Below the pieces are notes generated by a model, which was given only the letters and a program-made list of their open reading frames with translations, did not search any database and had not been told where the DNA came from. From assembly GCF_963678635.1 (NCBI RefSeq), contig NC_087067.1, positions 43,191,829 through 43,255,828 on the forward strand: a stretch of DNA of 64,000 nucleotides, written 5' to 3'. Below, piece by piece: positions 1 to 13,551 of the stretch (position 1 is its first letter; every line of letters starts with the position of its first letter). This stretch comes from Symsagittifera roscoffensis. Its lineage: Eukaryota; Xenacoelomorpha; Acoela; Convolutidae. A program made the position numbers and the translations under genes.

Positions 1-300
1 TGCCACATTGATCATTTACAGCATCATATTTACATTTTCTCCGCAACCGATCAAAATAGCGACAACAGCGTTTGTTTTGAAGTTTAACATTACAGTTGTA
101 GTCAGACTTTCAAAAGATCTGAAAATATACCAAAGCTCCGTCGTTCAAATGATTGAGTTCCTGTTCAATTGACTGATTTCAATTGTTCTGCATTTCATTG
201 AACCGGCACTTAATTTTGCTTCTACAAAACTACAACTAGGTAGACGACTGAAAAACCACTTTCACAATTTCACAAAATAGATGTAGAGTTAATCATTAAT

Positions 301-860
301 AACAAACAAGACTGCTCGTATCGGGAGGAAGCCCTGAATGCTCCGACTGCCTTTTAACGTTTATGGAGTAGTAATAACATGAAAAAATTAAATTTAATAC
401 AAAATGATTTTTAATTTGAGTTTTTTTGTGAAAATCATCCCCCCCCCCACACGCCATATAAAAGTCAAAATGATAGGTATCCCTCCTAGTAACAAATCAA
501 TTATGGCAAATAAGCTTCCTTCATCCAATTTGGAACGATTTCTAAGACGGATTAAATCTCTTACGCCTTAATAGCGCGAAATATATCGAGCGTTAATTGC
601 CCCAAATTGGCAATAATTAAACACCCAAACTTAACGAAAAATCATCACAGGTGAAATATCTTTTCAAATTTAAGCTCAGGGCAATAATACCTTTTGAATG
701 ATTTGAAAAAAAAATCCGTCAAAAATGGCTAGTTAAAAAGTCGAAATTTGTCTGAAGAAAAAAAAACCCACCCCGAGCACAAATATTCCGTTACTTCGTT
801 ACGAAAGACGCAACAACAAGAATACAAATAAATAACCGAGTTCGTTATGAAGAAAATCCT
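301..860 (+). repeat. dispersed repeat family A, copy 1
   Basis: This segment begins with ACAAGACTGCTCGTATC and contains CCTGAATGCTCCGACTGC, ACACGCCATATAAA and TAGCGCGAAATAT in that order. The same landmarks recur in the same order at 11971-12490 and, reversed, at 61735-62226. It is an old, diverged interspersed repeat. No coding potential or terminal repeats were recognised and its class is unknown. Confidence 0.7.
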
Positions 861-2451
861 ATGTTAACCGCCGAAAAATGACGTGGTTGAAATGACGTTC
901 AAAGAACGAAATACACTTTTTCGAGCGATTGTGTTCTGTAGATTGGACTATGCAAGCGGGTGTTTTTTCCGCCTAAAATAAAAATTCACAAATAAATGAG
1001 ATTGGTTCAAATTTAAAATACACTTTTTAATACCGTTAACTCGGAATGCAATGAATGGTTTTTCAGTGTTGAGACGCCTGGTTCTAATGAGAAAAAATTT
1101 AAATGGAAAATAGTTCGCCTTAAGAAGAGACCTGATTTAAGTTATATTTTTATTTCGTGGAGCTAATTTCCTCCATTATGGGTGAGACCGAATAATACAT
1201 CATATTGAAACTCTTTTCGCAGTGATTAGGATTGCAACAAAATCCAAAAAAGAATCAGACTGCAATTTTAATGTAGTTCAAATATAAAGCTGATTATAAA
1301 TATATAGAACTCTACGACTACTTATATTCAAAAAGTTAAAAACTCAAAACTAAAGGGCAACGTCACTGCTGCTTATTATACTGAACACTTCACAGCTCAA
1401 AAAATTTAAAAATTTTGCTGCACAGGCTTCTTTAAAAACCCGTGAGAAATTGAGGCTCACAAACAACAGAAAAATTAAGGAAGTTTTGAGAAACTCATGA
1501 GCTTCGAAATCGACAAAAAGCCAAGTTTTCTCAAAGCACGAAAACATAAAGACAAGGAAATCTTGACGAAATGTCTTCGAAAGCCGACATATCATCAAAC
1601 AAACACAATTCCAAATTGAATCCATAAGTTCGGTTCCTCTGTTTTCAACACTCGTTTTCCTTACACAAATTTTTCGATTACAGTTAGTGTTCCGACTATT
1701 GAAGAAGCGGGGAGGAGAACTTCGTATTAGCGTGTTTTTTTAATTTTCCGTAGAATCAGGTACCACAAATGATCATCGCAATGACATATCATATAAAAGC
1801 CCTTTCGGTCGTGATTCGAACATTTAGAAAATTAAAAAAAAAAAATGAGTGTCGAGAAAATCTGGATTAATAAAATTGATATTAAGTCTAATTTCGATCG
1901 ATTAGCGTTCGTTGTACGAAAATTGATTGAAATTGGTCAATTGAACTAAAAAAAACTTGGGTTTATCAAAAAAAGTTGGCGAAGATTCATTCGTCGCTCC
2001 TTTGGCAATAAAATCGTTAAAAAAATTTTCAAAAATTGTGCAAAAAATTTTTAAATTTTTTAGAATTTATTATTTGAAAACTTTCTTCAAGTTTTTGTTT
2101 ATTTTTCATCTTTTTTGCATAATTCACTAAATTAATAAGCGTTTGTGTAGTTCTCTCAACACACCACTCACGAAAAAAAAGCGACTTTTAAAGAATAAAA
2201 GTTTGTTTTAGTATCTTTATGAAAATGGTTGGAACATTTTGTGCTAGATGCATTTCATTGCTCTGATAGAAAACCTCGAGGCTGAATTTACATTTGGACT
2301 GAAAAACATAAAGCTCGTCACATTTTTTGAACTTTCTTACACCGAGAGGAAGCTCAGCTTCGCATCACTTGCGATGCAAATCTCATCAACTCAATTTACT
2401 GCGAAAATTATACGATAAAAACATCATAAAAGTCAAGATACAGCAAAAAAT

Positions 2452-2850
2452 ATTTCGAACGATGGTACCAATAAAATATGAATTAAAAAACACGTAAAAA
2501 ACTTGAATAATGAATTGTGGAGTTTCTATTGAGCATTCGAAAACTTGATGTCAGAACTTAACTGATCTCAAACATATTAACGAATTTTTTTTGGAAACAA
2601 AATCAATTAAAGAAGCCGAAACTGTTATAACTGACGCCAAAAAGCAAAAAAAAAAAATTCGAACGATGGTACCATTAAAATAAAAACAAAAGCACGCAAA
2701 AAATTTGAATGGGTTGTGGAGTTTCTTTTGAGCATTCGAAAACTTAAGGTCAGAATCTAATGGATCTCAAACATATCACGGGAAATTTATTGGAAACAAA
2801 ATATCAAGCAACGAAGCCAAAACTGTTCTAACCGACGCCAAGAAAAAAAA
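2452..2850. repeat. two-copy tandem repeat, about 205-bp unit
   Basis: The block starting TTCGAACGATGGTACCA at 2452 is repeated from 2657. Both units continue with a shared TTGTGGAGTTTCT, GAGCATTCGAAAACTT and ATCTCAAACATAT in the same order. The units differ by scattered substitutions and short indels. No function is apparent. Confidence 0.75.
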
Positions 2851-3467
2851 TCAACCAAAAACTTTCGGCGAAATTGTATTGGAAACTAGCATGTATCAAC
2901 CACATAAAACCCATCAGCTCTATCTAATGTAAGCAAGTTGGTTCACATAAATCGAAAACTAAGCCCAAAGAGCTTAAATCGACCACCATGCAGCCGAAAA
3001 TAAGTCAGCAAATAAATACTGATTATCTATAATTAAACATGCATGGTTAGAATTCTAGATAATGCATTTACCAATAGTTACTGGTAGCAGGTAGTCAAAT
3101 TTGAAATTTCAATCAATTGAGAATGTCAGCAGCATAGCAGCAACACACATAATTAACTGAATTAAGGATCAATAAGTTTAATTTTTTTAACACAGAGGCG
3201 AAGCTGCGCCTCGCAAACACTACCAAAAGTACGAAAAAAAGCAGCTCTATAAAATGAAGTAAGAAAAAAAGAGAAATAAGCCTCGAATTAAAAAATCTGC
3301 TACAACGTCTATATATCGACTTGATAACGCTTGCTTATCGCAAGCGTAATAAGAAATTGAGTGTCGTTTTAAAAGTGTCAATATGTAAAATGAAAGCAAA
3401 GTCCGAAGATTAGTCCAATATTTTTCACACTGACTTGTTTGCTTAATTCTTTTTTAAAACTCTATAG

Positions 3468-4023
3468 ATCAGAAAGACCAGCGAGACAAATTAAAAAACT
3501 TCGGAGCCGTAGATTTCACTATTCCTTCAAAATTTAAGATGTTCTATAATTTTTTAATGAGATAATACGGCGGCAGCGGTTAGCACTGAAATATCAGACA
3601 TTCATCGATGCAAACCATTTGGCGTTTAACTGAAGCTTCACGCAAAGACAAATCAGCAGTTGGCTTTATAAAACGGGCGAGAGAAAAATCAGAAAAATAC
3701 GAACATCAGCCTTAAAAAACGATAACTTCGGTGACTACGGGAATCGAGACATAAATACCCCGATTATAATGAGTTGCCTTAACCACTGCTATATCATTCT
3801 CGCTAATATCATACACTAAAAATAAAAACAGCAATGAATGCAATATAATTAGGCAAATATAGCTCATACTATGAAATTTTAAGACCAGAAAGACAAATTT
3901 AAAAACTTTGGAACCGTAGATTTCACTATTCCTTCAAAATTTAAGATGTTCTATAATTTTTTAATAAGATCATACGGCGGCAGCAGGTAGCACTGAAATA
4001 TCAGACATTCATCGATGCAAACC
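3468..4023. repeat. pair of direct repeats, about 145 bp, 410 bp apart
   Basis: The segments 3468-3617 and 3881-4023 share a long near-identical core, including CGTAGATTTCACTATTCC, TAAGATGTTCTATAATTT, CGGCGGCAGC and CAGACATTCATCGATGC. Identity is above 90% by eye. The unique spacer between them shows no gene. This may be a local duplication or a compound repeat. Confidence 0.75.
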
Positions 4024-4285
4024 TATGATATCTTAGAAACCACTAACAACAGAAACTTGCCTCTTTGACTGAAAAGTTGCCTTGCATCAGACAAAAATGA
4101 GTCATTAAGCCCATAAAACATAAGACGAAACCATTAAGGCCGAACAAAGCTTTTAAAAAGCAAAAAATAAATCAAAAACATTTGCAGCTAAAAAGAAGTA
4201 CAAAGAGCGAAAAATTCCCGATGTGGCGTGGCAACTTAACCGACGAAACATAATCAAAACCGACTGCCTATGCAGGATACGACGC

Positions 4286-4311
4286 CACAACAACAACAAC
4301 AATAACAACGA
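4286..4311. repeat. CAA microsatellite
   Basis: A short (CAA)n tract with one TAA interruption. Confidence 0.8.
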
Positions 4312-4385
4312 AACATAATCAGACAAACGATAGGCTACGATTTTTTTTGTAACGGATCATTGTATAGTGTACTGCGCGACACTTC

Positions 4386-4632
4386 TTAAGGCTCTTTTCC
4401 ACTTTCCCCACATTTGCATTTCAAGTTTCTAAAACAATTTAACGTTGTCATAATGTAATGAAACTTTTCATGGTGAACAAACTAACTACTGTGAACACAT
4501 TTGTTCTTCATACCTTACTTCGTAACATCACGCGTTCAGCCATAATAACACGTAACAATTTAAAAACGTGTAAAAAACGTAAAATTTGAAATGTGGGGGG
4601 GGGGGGGGGGAGCGGAAAAGAGCCCTTTTTAA
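4386..4632. mobile_element. small inverted-repeat element (MITE) with TTAA flanks and a 16-G run
   Basis: The terminal repeats are GGCTCTTTTCC (4390-4400) and its exact complement GGAAAAGAGCC (4614-4624). Pairing continues inward imperfectly (CCCCACATTTG against AAATGTGGGG). TTAA lies directly outside the left end and four bases outside the right repeat, as expected for a piggyBac-like TTAA target. An uninterrupted run of 16 G (4595-4610) sits just inside the right repeat. The interior is non-coding. The superfamily is a guess from TTAA alone. Confidence 0.6.
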
Positions 4633-5726
4633 TTATCTGTTTGTCTAGTAGTATAATTTAAACATTCAAGAATTTGAGCGTGTAAATGGATTGCATGTTA
4701 ATGGAGTGCACGCGCTCTCCCATTATTCAAGAGAAAAAGTCTCGATTGCGATTTGATAATGCTCGCCAATCGCAAGCGTTAACAGGCGATAATTCATCTA
4801 GTCAGCTAAAACCGAGCAAGCTAAAAAAAAAAAAGAGTACGCTTTGAATCGACTATCAGAAGAGAAAGCTGCAAACACAACGCAAGCGCAGCGGAGCAAG
4901 CGTTTGCCTTTGACAATGCCTTGTTACGAATCGCCGCCTGCCACGAGTTGTCGCCCAACTCTTCGTTACATGTGAATAGCAAGGGTGAGTAGTTAAAGAG
5001 GTCTTAAATCATTTCAACGAAGAACTTTTTTTGCCACCTCGCGTACTCAATTTGGTTCCTTTCGAAATAAGATATGTCAAACTATAAAACGTAGGTTGAT
5101 CACAACTTTTTTTAAAGGTCCGAACGAAATTCCCATTGAGATTTATCAAAGGGCAAGCGATGATTAAGCCGCATTATCATTTGAGCAAAAATGCTTCAAT
5201 TATCAGAACAGACGTAATCTGTTGAAGACTATAATGTGGGTGCTATTGCCTATACTTCAAACGCATTCAATTAATATTAGACAATGCTAAATTAGAATGA
5301 GCCTAACGTAATAGACCAGTCTCCCTATTTTACTTCAACTATATCCGCTTGAGAATCCTCCTCAAAAGTTGATCTGCTCAGGGTTAATTTCAACCTGTTT
5401 CCTGACACCAAAAAACACGTAGGATAATGTTAACATGGCTTTTCCCATCATAAAACAGACAAAAACCTTCTCCGCCCAGATAAGAATATCTTCCGCCAAC
5501 TTAGACAATAACTCAAGAGACAAAACATGGGCTTAGTTCTATAGTAAACTTTGAAAGATTTGAACAGCTTGTATAAGCCAAGCGGCGAGCGTTTTTCTTA
5601 CGCGAATAAATAGAGTTAACTTCACAATTTCTTCATCGCTATGAGATAACTTGATTCGTGCGGGAGGTATGAGGTCATTAGATTCATCTTTGTACACGAA
5701 TTTTAAGAATTTTAGAAAAAACCCAC

Positions 5727-5840
5727 CTCGCTAAAGAAGTCTTCCATGAATTTCGAGTTGCCGTCCATGGGAAGTGCCACGTCATCATTGTCATCGTCTT
5801 CGCCTCCATTCGCCTTCAGAGCCGACAATCTGTCCTTCAT
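5727..5840 (-). CDS. STX1: syntaxin-1-like SNARE, first coding exon (partial gene)
   Basis: The exon reads from ATG (complement of 5838-5840) for exactly 38 codons. It then meets a GTGGGT splice donor (complement of 5721-5726), giving a phase-0 intron. The peptide begins MKDRLSALKA, continues with an acidic D/E-rich patch and ends FMEDFFSE. This matches the N-terminus of syntaxin-1 plasma-membrane t-SNAREs, just before the Habc helical domain. An in-frame TAG lies four codons upstream, supporting the start. Syntaxin-1 drives synaptic-vesicle fusion together with SNAP-25 and synaptobrevin. The remaining exons (Habc, SNARE helix, membrane anchor) should lie to the left and are not in the window. 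This is the only host exon I recognise. Confidence 0.85.
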
Positions 5841-6598
5841 CTTTCTGCACTATGAAATGTCTGCTAATTGAGCTAAATTCGGGTCTGTCCGGCTTACACG
5901 CCCGAAGATTCTCCCCAGCTAAGGATTCTGTGAATAACAGTTAAGAGTTGTCCACAACTAAACAAGGTTGTTTTCTATCGTAAGTTGGCTCTGCTATAGT
6001 AACTTGTGGGTTGACTTCGAGTTTGAACTCGTATTGTTTGCTACGCAAGCAAAGCTTTCTTTCACTGCAAATTACGTTTTGAGTATTCGGGTTTGCCGTT
6101 TTTCTTGTAGGTCACTTAGACTTTTGTCGATATTCGATGACTGTTCGGGTTTATAATTCAACGAAATTTACTTCTATATAAAGAAACTTTATGAGAACAT
6201 GGACTCTAAATGGCTTTCAAAGAAAAATAACAGGCTCAATAGGGGAGATAATTTGTTCCCTGGAATACATATAACCTGGAATCAGTCAGACTTTTAGACG
6301 GCAGATGATAGCTTAGCTTCAAAGCTTGAATTGCGAAGCTGAACCCAGTCTAAGCTCAGAGAAAAATATCATAATACATTCATTTAAAGACAACACAGAA
6401 CATCTATAAGGAAATGAAAGAATTAACGCTAAAATTCAACATTACTTCAGAAAAAAAATTTGGCTTGTAAAATGGTTTGTCTGAAAATATGCAAAAAGCA
6501 CAATCTTATTTACATTTGCATAAAAATATTTTAGTCTACAACGGAAGGCAAATATAGTTGCAGTGGGTTCACATCGACATTCCATAAAGTGAACAAGT

Positions 6599-6673
6599 CG
6601 TAAGCCAATCAGAATGGAGAAACGAAAACTTTTCGTACGTTTGTATTCTTATCTCGATTGTGATTGGCTTACG
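6599..6673. repeat. 13-bp perfect inverted repeat
   Basis: CGTAAGCCAATCA (6599-6611) and its complement TGATTGGCTTACG (6661-6673) are separated by 49 bp. A third degenerate copy (GATTGAGATTGGCATACG) lies just downstream. It may be the ends of a tiny MITE remnant. Confidence 0.6.
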
Positions 6674-9600
6674 ATTTGTCTTCCTTGTTACACTCGATTG
6701 AGATTGGCATACGAACTGTCTACTTTATGACATGTATACTTTTTGACCGCACTCCGTTGCAGTGTTTAATCACACAGCCTAGAGATAGGACACCTGTTCT
6801 GATTGGAAAACTGTTTCCAATTTTAACCAATAATTCAATTTGGGCCATAACTTCAAAACAGACGTTTCCTCATTGAAAACTTGCAACGTATGGGTGATAC
6901 TAGTTAATTTAACATCTAAAAAAGAAACCATTATCATTTTTATTGACTGCAGAACAAGAGTTAAGAAAAATTGCGTTGTGCTACCAGCTTTCCTTGTTAG
7001 ATATTAAAATTTCGTTGGATCAGAAGTTCTGATGCGCAGATAAATTTTTGATAAAATTCATTTTCCCAGTGCCTGGGGTACTGGACTGTACAGTTGACCT
7101 GTTTCACCTTACGCAACCAGTTGAAAAATTACCTTACAACAAAAGAAATTCCACTTTGTATTGACTTGTTGTTGAAAATCGTTGTTTCAGAAAAAACCAA
7201 GTTGAGAAGAACTCGTTGAAAATTTCCGGTTTTGTTCATTTTGTAGGATTATTTAAAAATGAAAAGCAGAGCTTGGTTGCCATCCCCCAGAAAATCGCAA
7301 CCTGCTGTAGAACAAACAACACACTACGTAAGAGAGGGCGGAAAAAACGTGAAAATTCCAACTGCGCGTATTTATTTTTAAATTAACGCCTTCAAGCTAT
7401 TTTTAATGAGCATGCATTAAAGAGCGCCTCGCTAATTGAATGGACCAGTAACTGCATTTAAATTGTGATGTATTTCAAAAACAAGTTCGTCTTTTATTTT
7501 GTGAGATGGAAAAGCAAATCAAACGGTAAACGATCGTTTAACCCTACTTCCCTCAATTTATCCACAATTTCCTCTTCGCCACGCTGATAATTTAAGCAAC
7601 TTATTCCCACTATTTACTTTAAATAGAAAGTTTGGCAAAAAAAACGAGGAATCGCGACAAAAATGATGAACAACAAAAAACAAGTTTCAACGATTTTTTC
7701 GCCGACTGAGAAAAAATCTAGCGAATAGAAGGACTTTCGGATCTCTAAAAAAAACCTCATCTATGGCGAAGAGAGAACTACTAAAAAGGTTCACTATCTT
7801 ATTCAGCTCAATTCTTGGACAAGTCCTTTAAAGGGTTAGGGGCAAGGGGTGGGACGGGTTTCGATGCCAGGTGCCATAGGGGGGGTTTGAAGCGGTGATT
7901 GATTATTTTATTGCAAAAAGGGGGATGGAATGAATGAAGAGCATGAAAAAATGAAGGAGTAAATATGGATAATACAACAACTTATCAGTGCGCGATATGA
8001 CAACGGCTCAGCTGGAAATATATAAATGAAATCTACTATGTTGCCATCTATCTTATCAATTTAACGAGCATGTGACCGAATGTCAGGTAGGAGAAGAAAT
8101 TCAGCTTCCATGCGAGATGCATGAATTGTATTAGGTCTACTGCATTACACAATCCGTACTGCCTTTTATTATATTGAGAAATAGAACATTATTTTTTCAC
8201 AAAATGCAGCGCCGCTTATTTAGCAGCAAATGGCGATACGATGCGTTCTTTGACACAGGTTAGATAGAAATTGTGGAAAACTGTAGCGCTTAACATCCTG
8301 CTTGGAAGAAGAATAAAATAGCACTGATTAAGTTATCTTATGAAACAAACCAGCAGGTTACAAGTCAACTTACAACTAACCTTTCAACTTTGAGTCGAAA
8401 CAGAACAATCGATTACTCAACTTTTTAAAATAAACAACCAACAAAGGTTGAACATATATTTTTCGCACTAAAAAAATAATCAAGTGACATTTTGAACATA
8501 AATGTTGCGAAATGACACTTTCATTACTTTTTCTTCATTACTCGAATTACTAGACTTTCGGCTGACCTAGCGTCACTTCGCAGCCTTGCTTTCATATGAA
8601 TTCCATTCAAAGTAACTCGTACCATTCAGAAACTCAGTTTCCATTCAGAATTTAAAATCTAAATCACTTTTATTGCTCCCAATACCTTTTCCATTTGTCT
8701 TAATAGATCGAAAAGGGAATAATAAAAACTACACCAGAAGCGAAACATAGGAGAGGATTGAATGGCGTTATATCACATAGCTTGAAAAAATTGAGAAAGG
8801 GATAGAATTAGCCGTTAAAAAAAGAACAAAAGATGACAACTGTTCAAATAAAATAGCAGAGATTGAATATATCACCCTAGTGCCGTCGTGTCTGAGTTGG
8901 CGTGGTCTTTATTGATACTTCACTCGTTGCTTCAAAAAGACACTTCAGTTTTGAAATCCCTTTATAAGTATTGAGGTTCAAGAACGCATATCGAGTTTGC
9001 AACTAATAAATCTTTCCACTACTTTGAAGATGATTGCATCCAAAATTGCCAAGCCAGACGTTATTCAATTGACATTTTCAAATTTGACATTTTCTCATTT
9101 TTAAACAAACGTTCAGATTTCAATTATGGAATAAATTATTTCATTAAAAAAGTGATTCTTGTACTTAAGAGAAACGCCATTCTTTCGGCAACAGAAATAA
9201 AAAAAAATAGGACAAACCAACGACCAATGAGGCTATCTACAGCTGTAGAAATTTAGTCAATTAATCAAAGCTGGTTCAGGTATAAAATGCAATTGTATGG
9301 CAGATAGAATTTCATGTCACAAATCCAGGCAAAAAGAGGGCAAATCAAAAAATCAATAGTAGACCAAAAGCACTGTACCACTACGGGGAAATAGATGAGC
9401 AAATTATAGGCTGCTATGATGCATGGACCTACAAAAAGAAACAGCGTTAGGCCGAACATAACGTATTCTTACAAATGAAAAGGTCATTTACTTATCAGTA
9501 AAATGAAGTAGTACATATCGAATTAACTAATAGTTCGAAAGAAATAAGATAGAAAAAGTTTTCGCAAAATAGCTCATCTGTCTTTTATCGAATCTCTCAG

Positions 9601-10699
9601 TTAGTATGATTGCAAAGTGTTTCTGCCCAAAAATTCTCTGATTTCTAAAAATAAAAATTTTTAGTCAAAAAGCAAACTAGAGCAGCATCAACATGACAAT
9701 AGCGGCCGAAAGTTTACATGAGCGGTATAAGCTAACGTTGTTGGATAGTCTTTTTCCACTGGCCCCAAAATTCTAGTTCAATTTGGGATGGATATTTCTC
9801 ATTGACTCTAAACAGTGGTTAGATTAGCACGCAGCTTACCCCAAGCTACCCTGACAGAATGAACGTAAAAACGGTCATTTTTGCTTGAGTCAAGCTGCAG
9901 TTAATTTGACATTTTTGACAGGTAGCATCCGCCCCACAGCACACTAAATATAGCTTTGAAAAAAGAAAAGTGAATTTCTATTCAATTCATAAACACAATG
10001 ATGTTTCCCTGAATCAGCAATGCGCAGTCTAAGCAAAATTGTAAAACCTGGTCACCTCCCTATAAACTTGTTTATTTGAGGTTTAAAAAATATTTGAGGT
10101 TGAAACAAGTTGGGACCACAGACGGATAAAATTGTAAGCATTATTTCGTAAATTGGATTGATTTTTAGTCTCCCCAAGTTCTAGGAATAATTCAGCCCAG
10201 TATTGTATTTACGCAAAAAGACATGGTAAACACAGAGGTGAAGCTGCGCTTCGCAAACAAGCAAGGGAAATGCAAAAAAGAGCTCTAAACAGGCAAAACA
10301 AAGTGGAAATAAGGAAAAGATTAAAAACACACCTTGAAAAAAAATTGTTGAGATTAGGAGTATCACGCTCTCACGTTTTCTCCACGGCCGCTTGAGTTTT
10401 ACTAAAACTAGCCACCAATAACTCAGCTTCAATTTCTATCAATTTAAACAAAACAAAACTTTTAAAAAGTTCCGGATTTAAATATCCGAACTGTTGATTA
10501 GGAGTCTTACGTGCTCGCAACTGCGCTACGGTCGCTTGGAAGTAAACTAGTGGCCCAGCTAAAGCTGGATCTACCGGTTACTTTTTAATCAAATATTGTA
10601 CTGATACGGAAATGCGTAATTTCCAAAATTTCAAAAAATAGACTTTAAGATAAACCATTGTGGTTCTCTGCTTAAGTAGGGGATTAACCGCTTATTTAG

Positions 10700-11460
10700 G
10701 GGAGAAAACTAATACTTGCTCTTTTCATTGAAATCTTTATCTTAGATTTGGCTGGGTAGTTTTCGAAAAAACGAACAAAGTTCAAAAATCGATCAAAAAA
10801 TCAAAAATTTGACTTTTCCTAAATCCGTTAACTTTTCTCTACTAAAGAACGGGAATAGCCTCAACTCTCCAAACCCTAATTTTTTAAAGATCTCCGCACC
10901 CAATTTTTAACATAAACCCTTAAAATCAGATTCAGTTAGAAGTTTTCAGGATTTATGACAAAAATCCATATCATTTTTTATACAAAATACAGGTAAAACT
11001 AGCGGGTAGGGAAAATCCAAGCACCATATTAGTTTTATTGAACGATCAACTTCAGAATCAGCAGGTAATATTGCGAAAACAAGAATAACTTTCTATAAAA
11101 AAACGTGCTAAAATTCAAAAAAAGGACATTTTCTAAGGCCATGTTTTTTTTCAAAACGTAGAAAAAATCTTCCCTTGCGCTAAAAACATTCGCATTACTG
11201 ATTGTTTTTCTTTCGGTTTAACCCTCAATCTACAATTTGGCAGGGTGGCTTCTGAGAAAAAGTCAAAGAGTTTTTAAAAAAATAACAAATTGTCAAAAAA
11301 ACTTGCTGGTTTGAGGCCATAACTTTTTCTACTAAATTTAGGGAAAAACCGCTGAAAAACGGGAGATCCCCATAACTTTTTCTTTTGAAACCCTCATCTC
11401 AGATGTGTTCATTTAATATTTGAGAAAATGAAAAAAACCAAAACAAAAAAGTCAAAAATC
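10700..11460 (+). repeat. degenerate host repeat family H
   Basis: Reiterated diverged units share a pattern: CCTCATCTCAGATTTGG-like text, then GTAGTTTTCGA-AAAA, then CAAAAATTTGACTTTTCC, then CATAACTTTTTC. The same pattern is seen at about 18180-18440 and in the host-like part of the terminal blocks of the giant element (19809-20180 and its copy at 43073-43440). It matters because it shows that this part of the block resembles ordinary host DNA. Confidence 0.55.
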
Positions 11461-11970
11461 ATTCTACTGAAACTTTCGAAGGCCATAGAACGTGCAATTA
11501 AATGAAAGGAGAATAGCAACAAGCAGGCACATGAAAAAGCAGCCTGTTTTTCCAATGGTTCCTTTGCTTGAAATATGGTACAGTAGTTCTAGAGAAAAAT
11601 TGACATTTCTGCGAAACGCGCTGAAATTTTCCAAAGAGTCGCGACGACAACAATAAAACTCATACATTTTTACAAAACATGCTTTTCGGACATGACTTAA
11701 AACTAGCCAAAAAAGCAGCAACATATGCTTTGAAATTGCTTATGCTTAAGTAGGCTTAGAATTGAAATACACCAAAAGTGCCACCAAATAACCGCTTTTA
11801 TTTTCGACTTAGGTTAGAAAAAATCTTCGTAATAATACACTACGCTTCGCTTGTGTTATCAACTGTTGATAATTTATTGGTCGAGCTAAGCATCCAAGTC
11901 TACTGAGTCAGATAAAATACTTAAACGCCAACTACGGGCTATAAAAATGAACAGACTGGCATTAAACTAT

Positions 11971-12490
11971 TAACAAGACTGCTCGTATCAGGGCATAGCC
12001 CTGAATGCTCCGACTGCTTTTTCATTCTATGGAGAAGCGTTCGCTTTGGCAAAATCAAAAATTTTCTAAAATTTATTGATGTTTTTTTAAAAACCATCCT
12101 CCCACACGCCATATAAAGAACAAAGTGATAGATTTCCGTCCTAGTAAGACAGCAATTATGTCAAAAAGCCTGCTTCAAGCAGTTTATAACCATTTGTAAG
12201 CGAGATTAAACCTCTGCTTACACGTTATTAGCGCGAAAAATATCGCGCGTTAATTGTCCTAAATTGGCAAAACTTTCAATCCGTAAAACCCGACCTCTTA
12301 ACTTTACGAAAAATGATCACAGACGAAATATCTGTTTAAAATTGAGCTCAAGACAACAATACTTCGACTGATAACAAAAAATTATCAATACTTCCGAGAT
12401 AAAAAGTCGAAATTTGTCTGGACAAAAACAAACCACCACGAACATAAATATTCCGTCACTTTCTTCGAAAGTTAGAACAACTAGTTTAAT
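11971..12490 (+). repeat. dispersed repeat family A, copy 2
   Basis: Same order of landmarks as the copy at 301-860: ACAAGACTGCTCGTATC, CCTGAATGCTCCGACTGC, ACACGCCATATAAA, TAGCGCGAAAAATATC, GTCGAAATTTGTCTG. The sequence is diverged and non-coding. Confidence 0.7.
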
Positions 12491-13551
12491 TTTACCTTTC
12501 GATACTAACATAACCGTTCTGTGAGCAGCTTTTCTAGCTAGCAAAAACTTGGAATACTACAGCTGATTACAATGGAAACAAGAATAGCCGGTTGTTGCGC
12601 AAGAAATACATAGTTCCTACCACAATAAACAGAAACTTTAAAAAACAGATTATGTTGTTTTTTGATTATGTAATGAGAATGAGAGGATATGAACAAAGAA
12701 ACTTTTTGAACTTTCCAACAAAGAAAGCTAAATGAAACTTCAAAAACTTATTTTACAGGAGTAAACAATAGTTAAAACTTCAATACCTTATTTTATAAGA
12801 GTTTAATTTTCACTTGAATTACAAAAATTAGAATACTATAAGGCTACTATTACACTTACTTGCTACTTGCTCGCTTAACTTGCTCGAAATGGATCGTACT
12901 GAAAAATTTTCAGCCGGTTTTATTCAACAATGCTAAATTTTATGGAAATTGAAAGCTTTGTGGTTACCTGATTTTGCGTAAAACACGAAAAAAAACTCGG
13001 AGACAAGCTTCCACCCGCTTTTCAACGGACAGAACAATTAGGACAATTTTCATTAGGTACCCTACCCGCATAATATTCCAGAACAGGAATATAAACAGCT
13101 CGAGTTGTAATAAAGAACTTACAAACCACATGCCGGCATGCTGCGATGAGAACACGTTGTTTCCGTTTATCAGGGAGCGGAAAAAGTAATATAAAAACAG
13201 CAAAAACAGAACACCAAACTGGAACTTTTCAGTATTCTGAAAGAAAAACTAGTTGAATGTCAGAAAACTCTGGTGAAAACTGTGTTGACTTGTGTATTTA
13301 TAAGAAGAAAATTAAAACTTGCGCTGAAACCTACTTTGTTTAAACTGTTTTAGCCATCAAAAAATACTTTTTACGATTTAAAATTCACTTCTTTCACCGC
13401 TTCCTGCTGTTTATTTTAACAATATAAAAAAGGATATAACTTTTTCGGTACCAGCTAAACCATTCTGATATCAATTAAAATCTGGTGCTGAGCTTAACAG
13501 AAACCGGTTCAAATTGATAGCTTTCGCCCACTAATTTCCTACTGTTGTCCT

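Larger units (their letters stand above)
1..5726 (-). other. non-coding AT-rich DNA, probable intron of the syntaxin-like gene
   Basis: No convincing exon is seen in this stretch on either strand. The minus-strand syntaxin exon at 5727-5840 ends in a splice donor facing this region, so it is most simply intron 1. The next exon (the start of the Habc domain) was looked for and not found, which implies an intron longer than 5.7 kb. The stretch holds simple A/T runs and the repeats listed separately. The intron assignment is inference. Confidence 0.5.
5841..13461. other. region upstream of the syntaxin exon, no recognised gene
   Basis: The stretch just upstream of the ATG (about 5841-5935) is less AT-rich and is probably 5' UTR or promoter of the syntaxin-like gene. 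The rest is AT-rich. It contains the repeats listed separately, several poorly conserved short frames with no recognisable domain, and no RNA gene that I can see. Confidence 0.5.

Noticed and set aside
1160-1180. Possible syntaxin exon 2 (minus-strand MEEIS text)
   Set aside because: It stops after eight codons and has no acceptor or further similarity.
9265-9459. Minus-strand hydrophobic frame after a TTTCTTTTTGTAG acceptor-like site
   Set aside because: No family resemblance and no conserved pattern; hydrophobic text is common in translated AT-rich DNA.
12974-13203. Possible minus-strand exon with a GTAAGT donor near 13115
   Set aside because: The frame has no recognisable protein and the acceptor would leave an exon of only about 18 nt.
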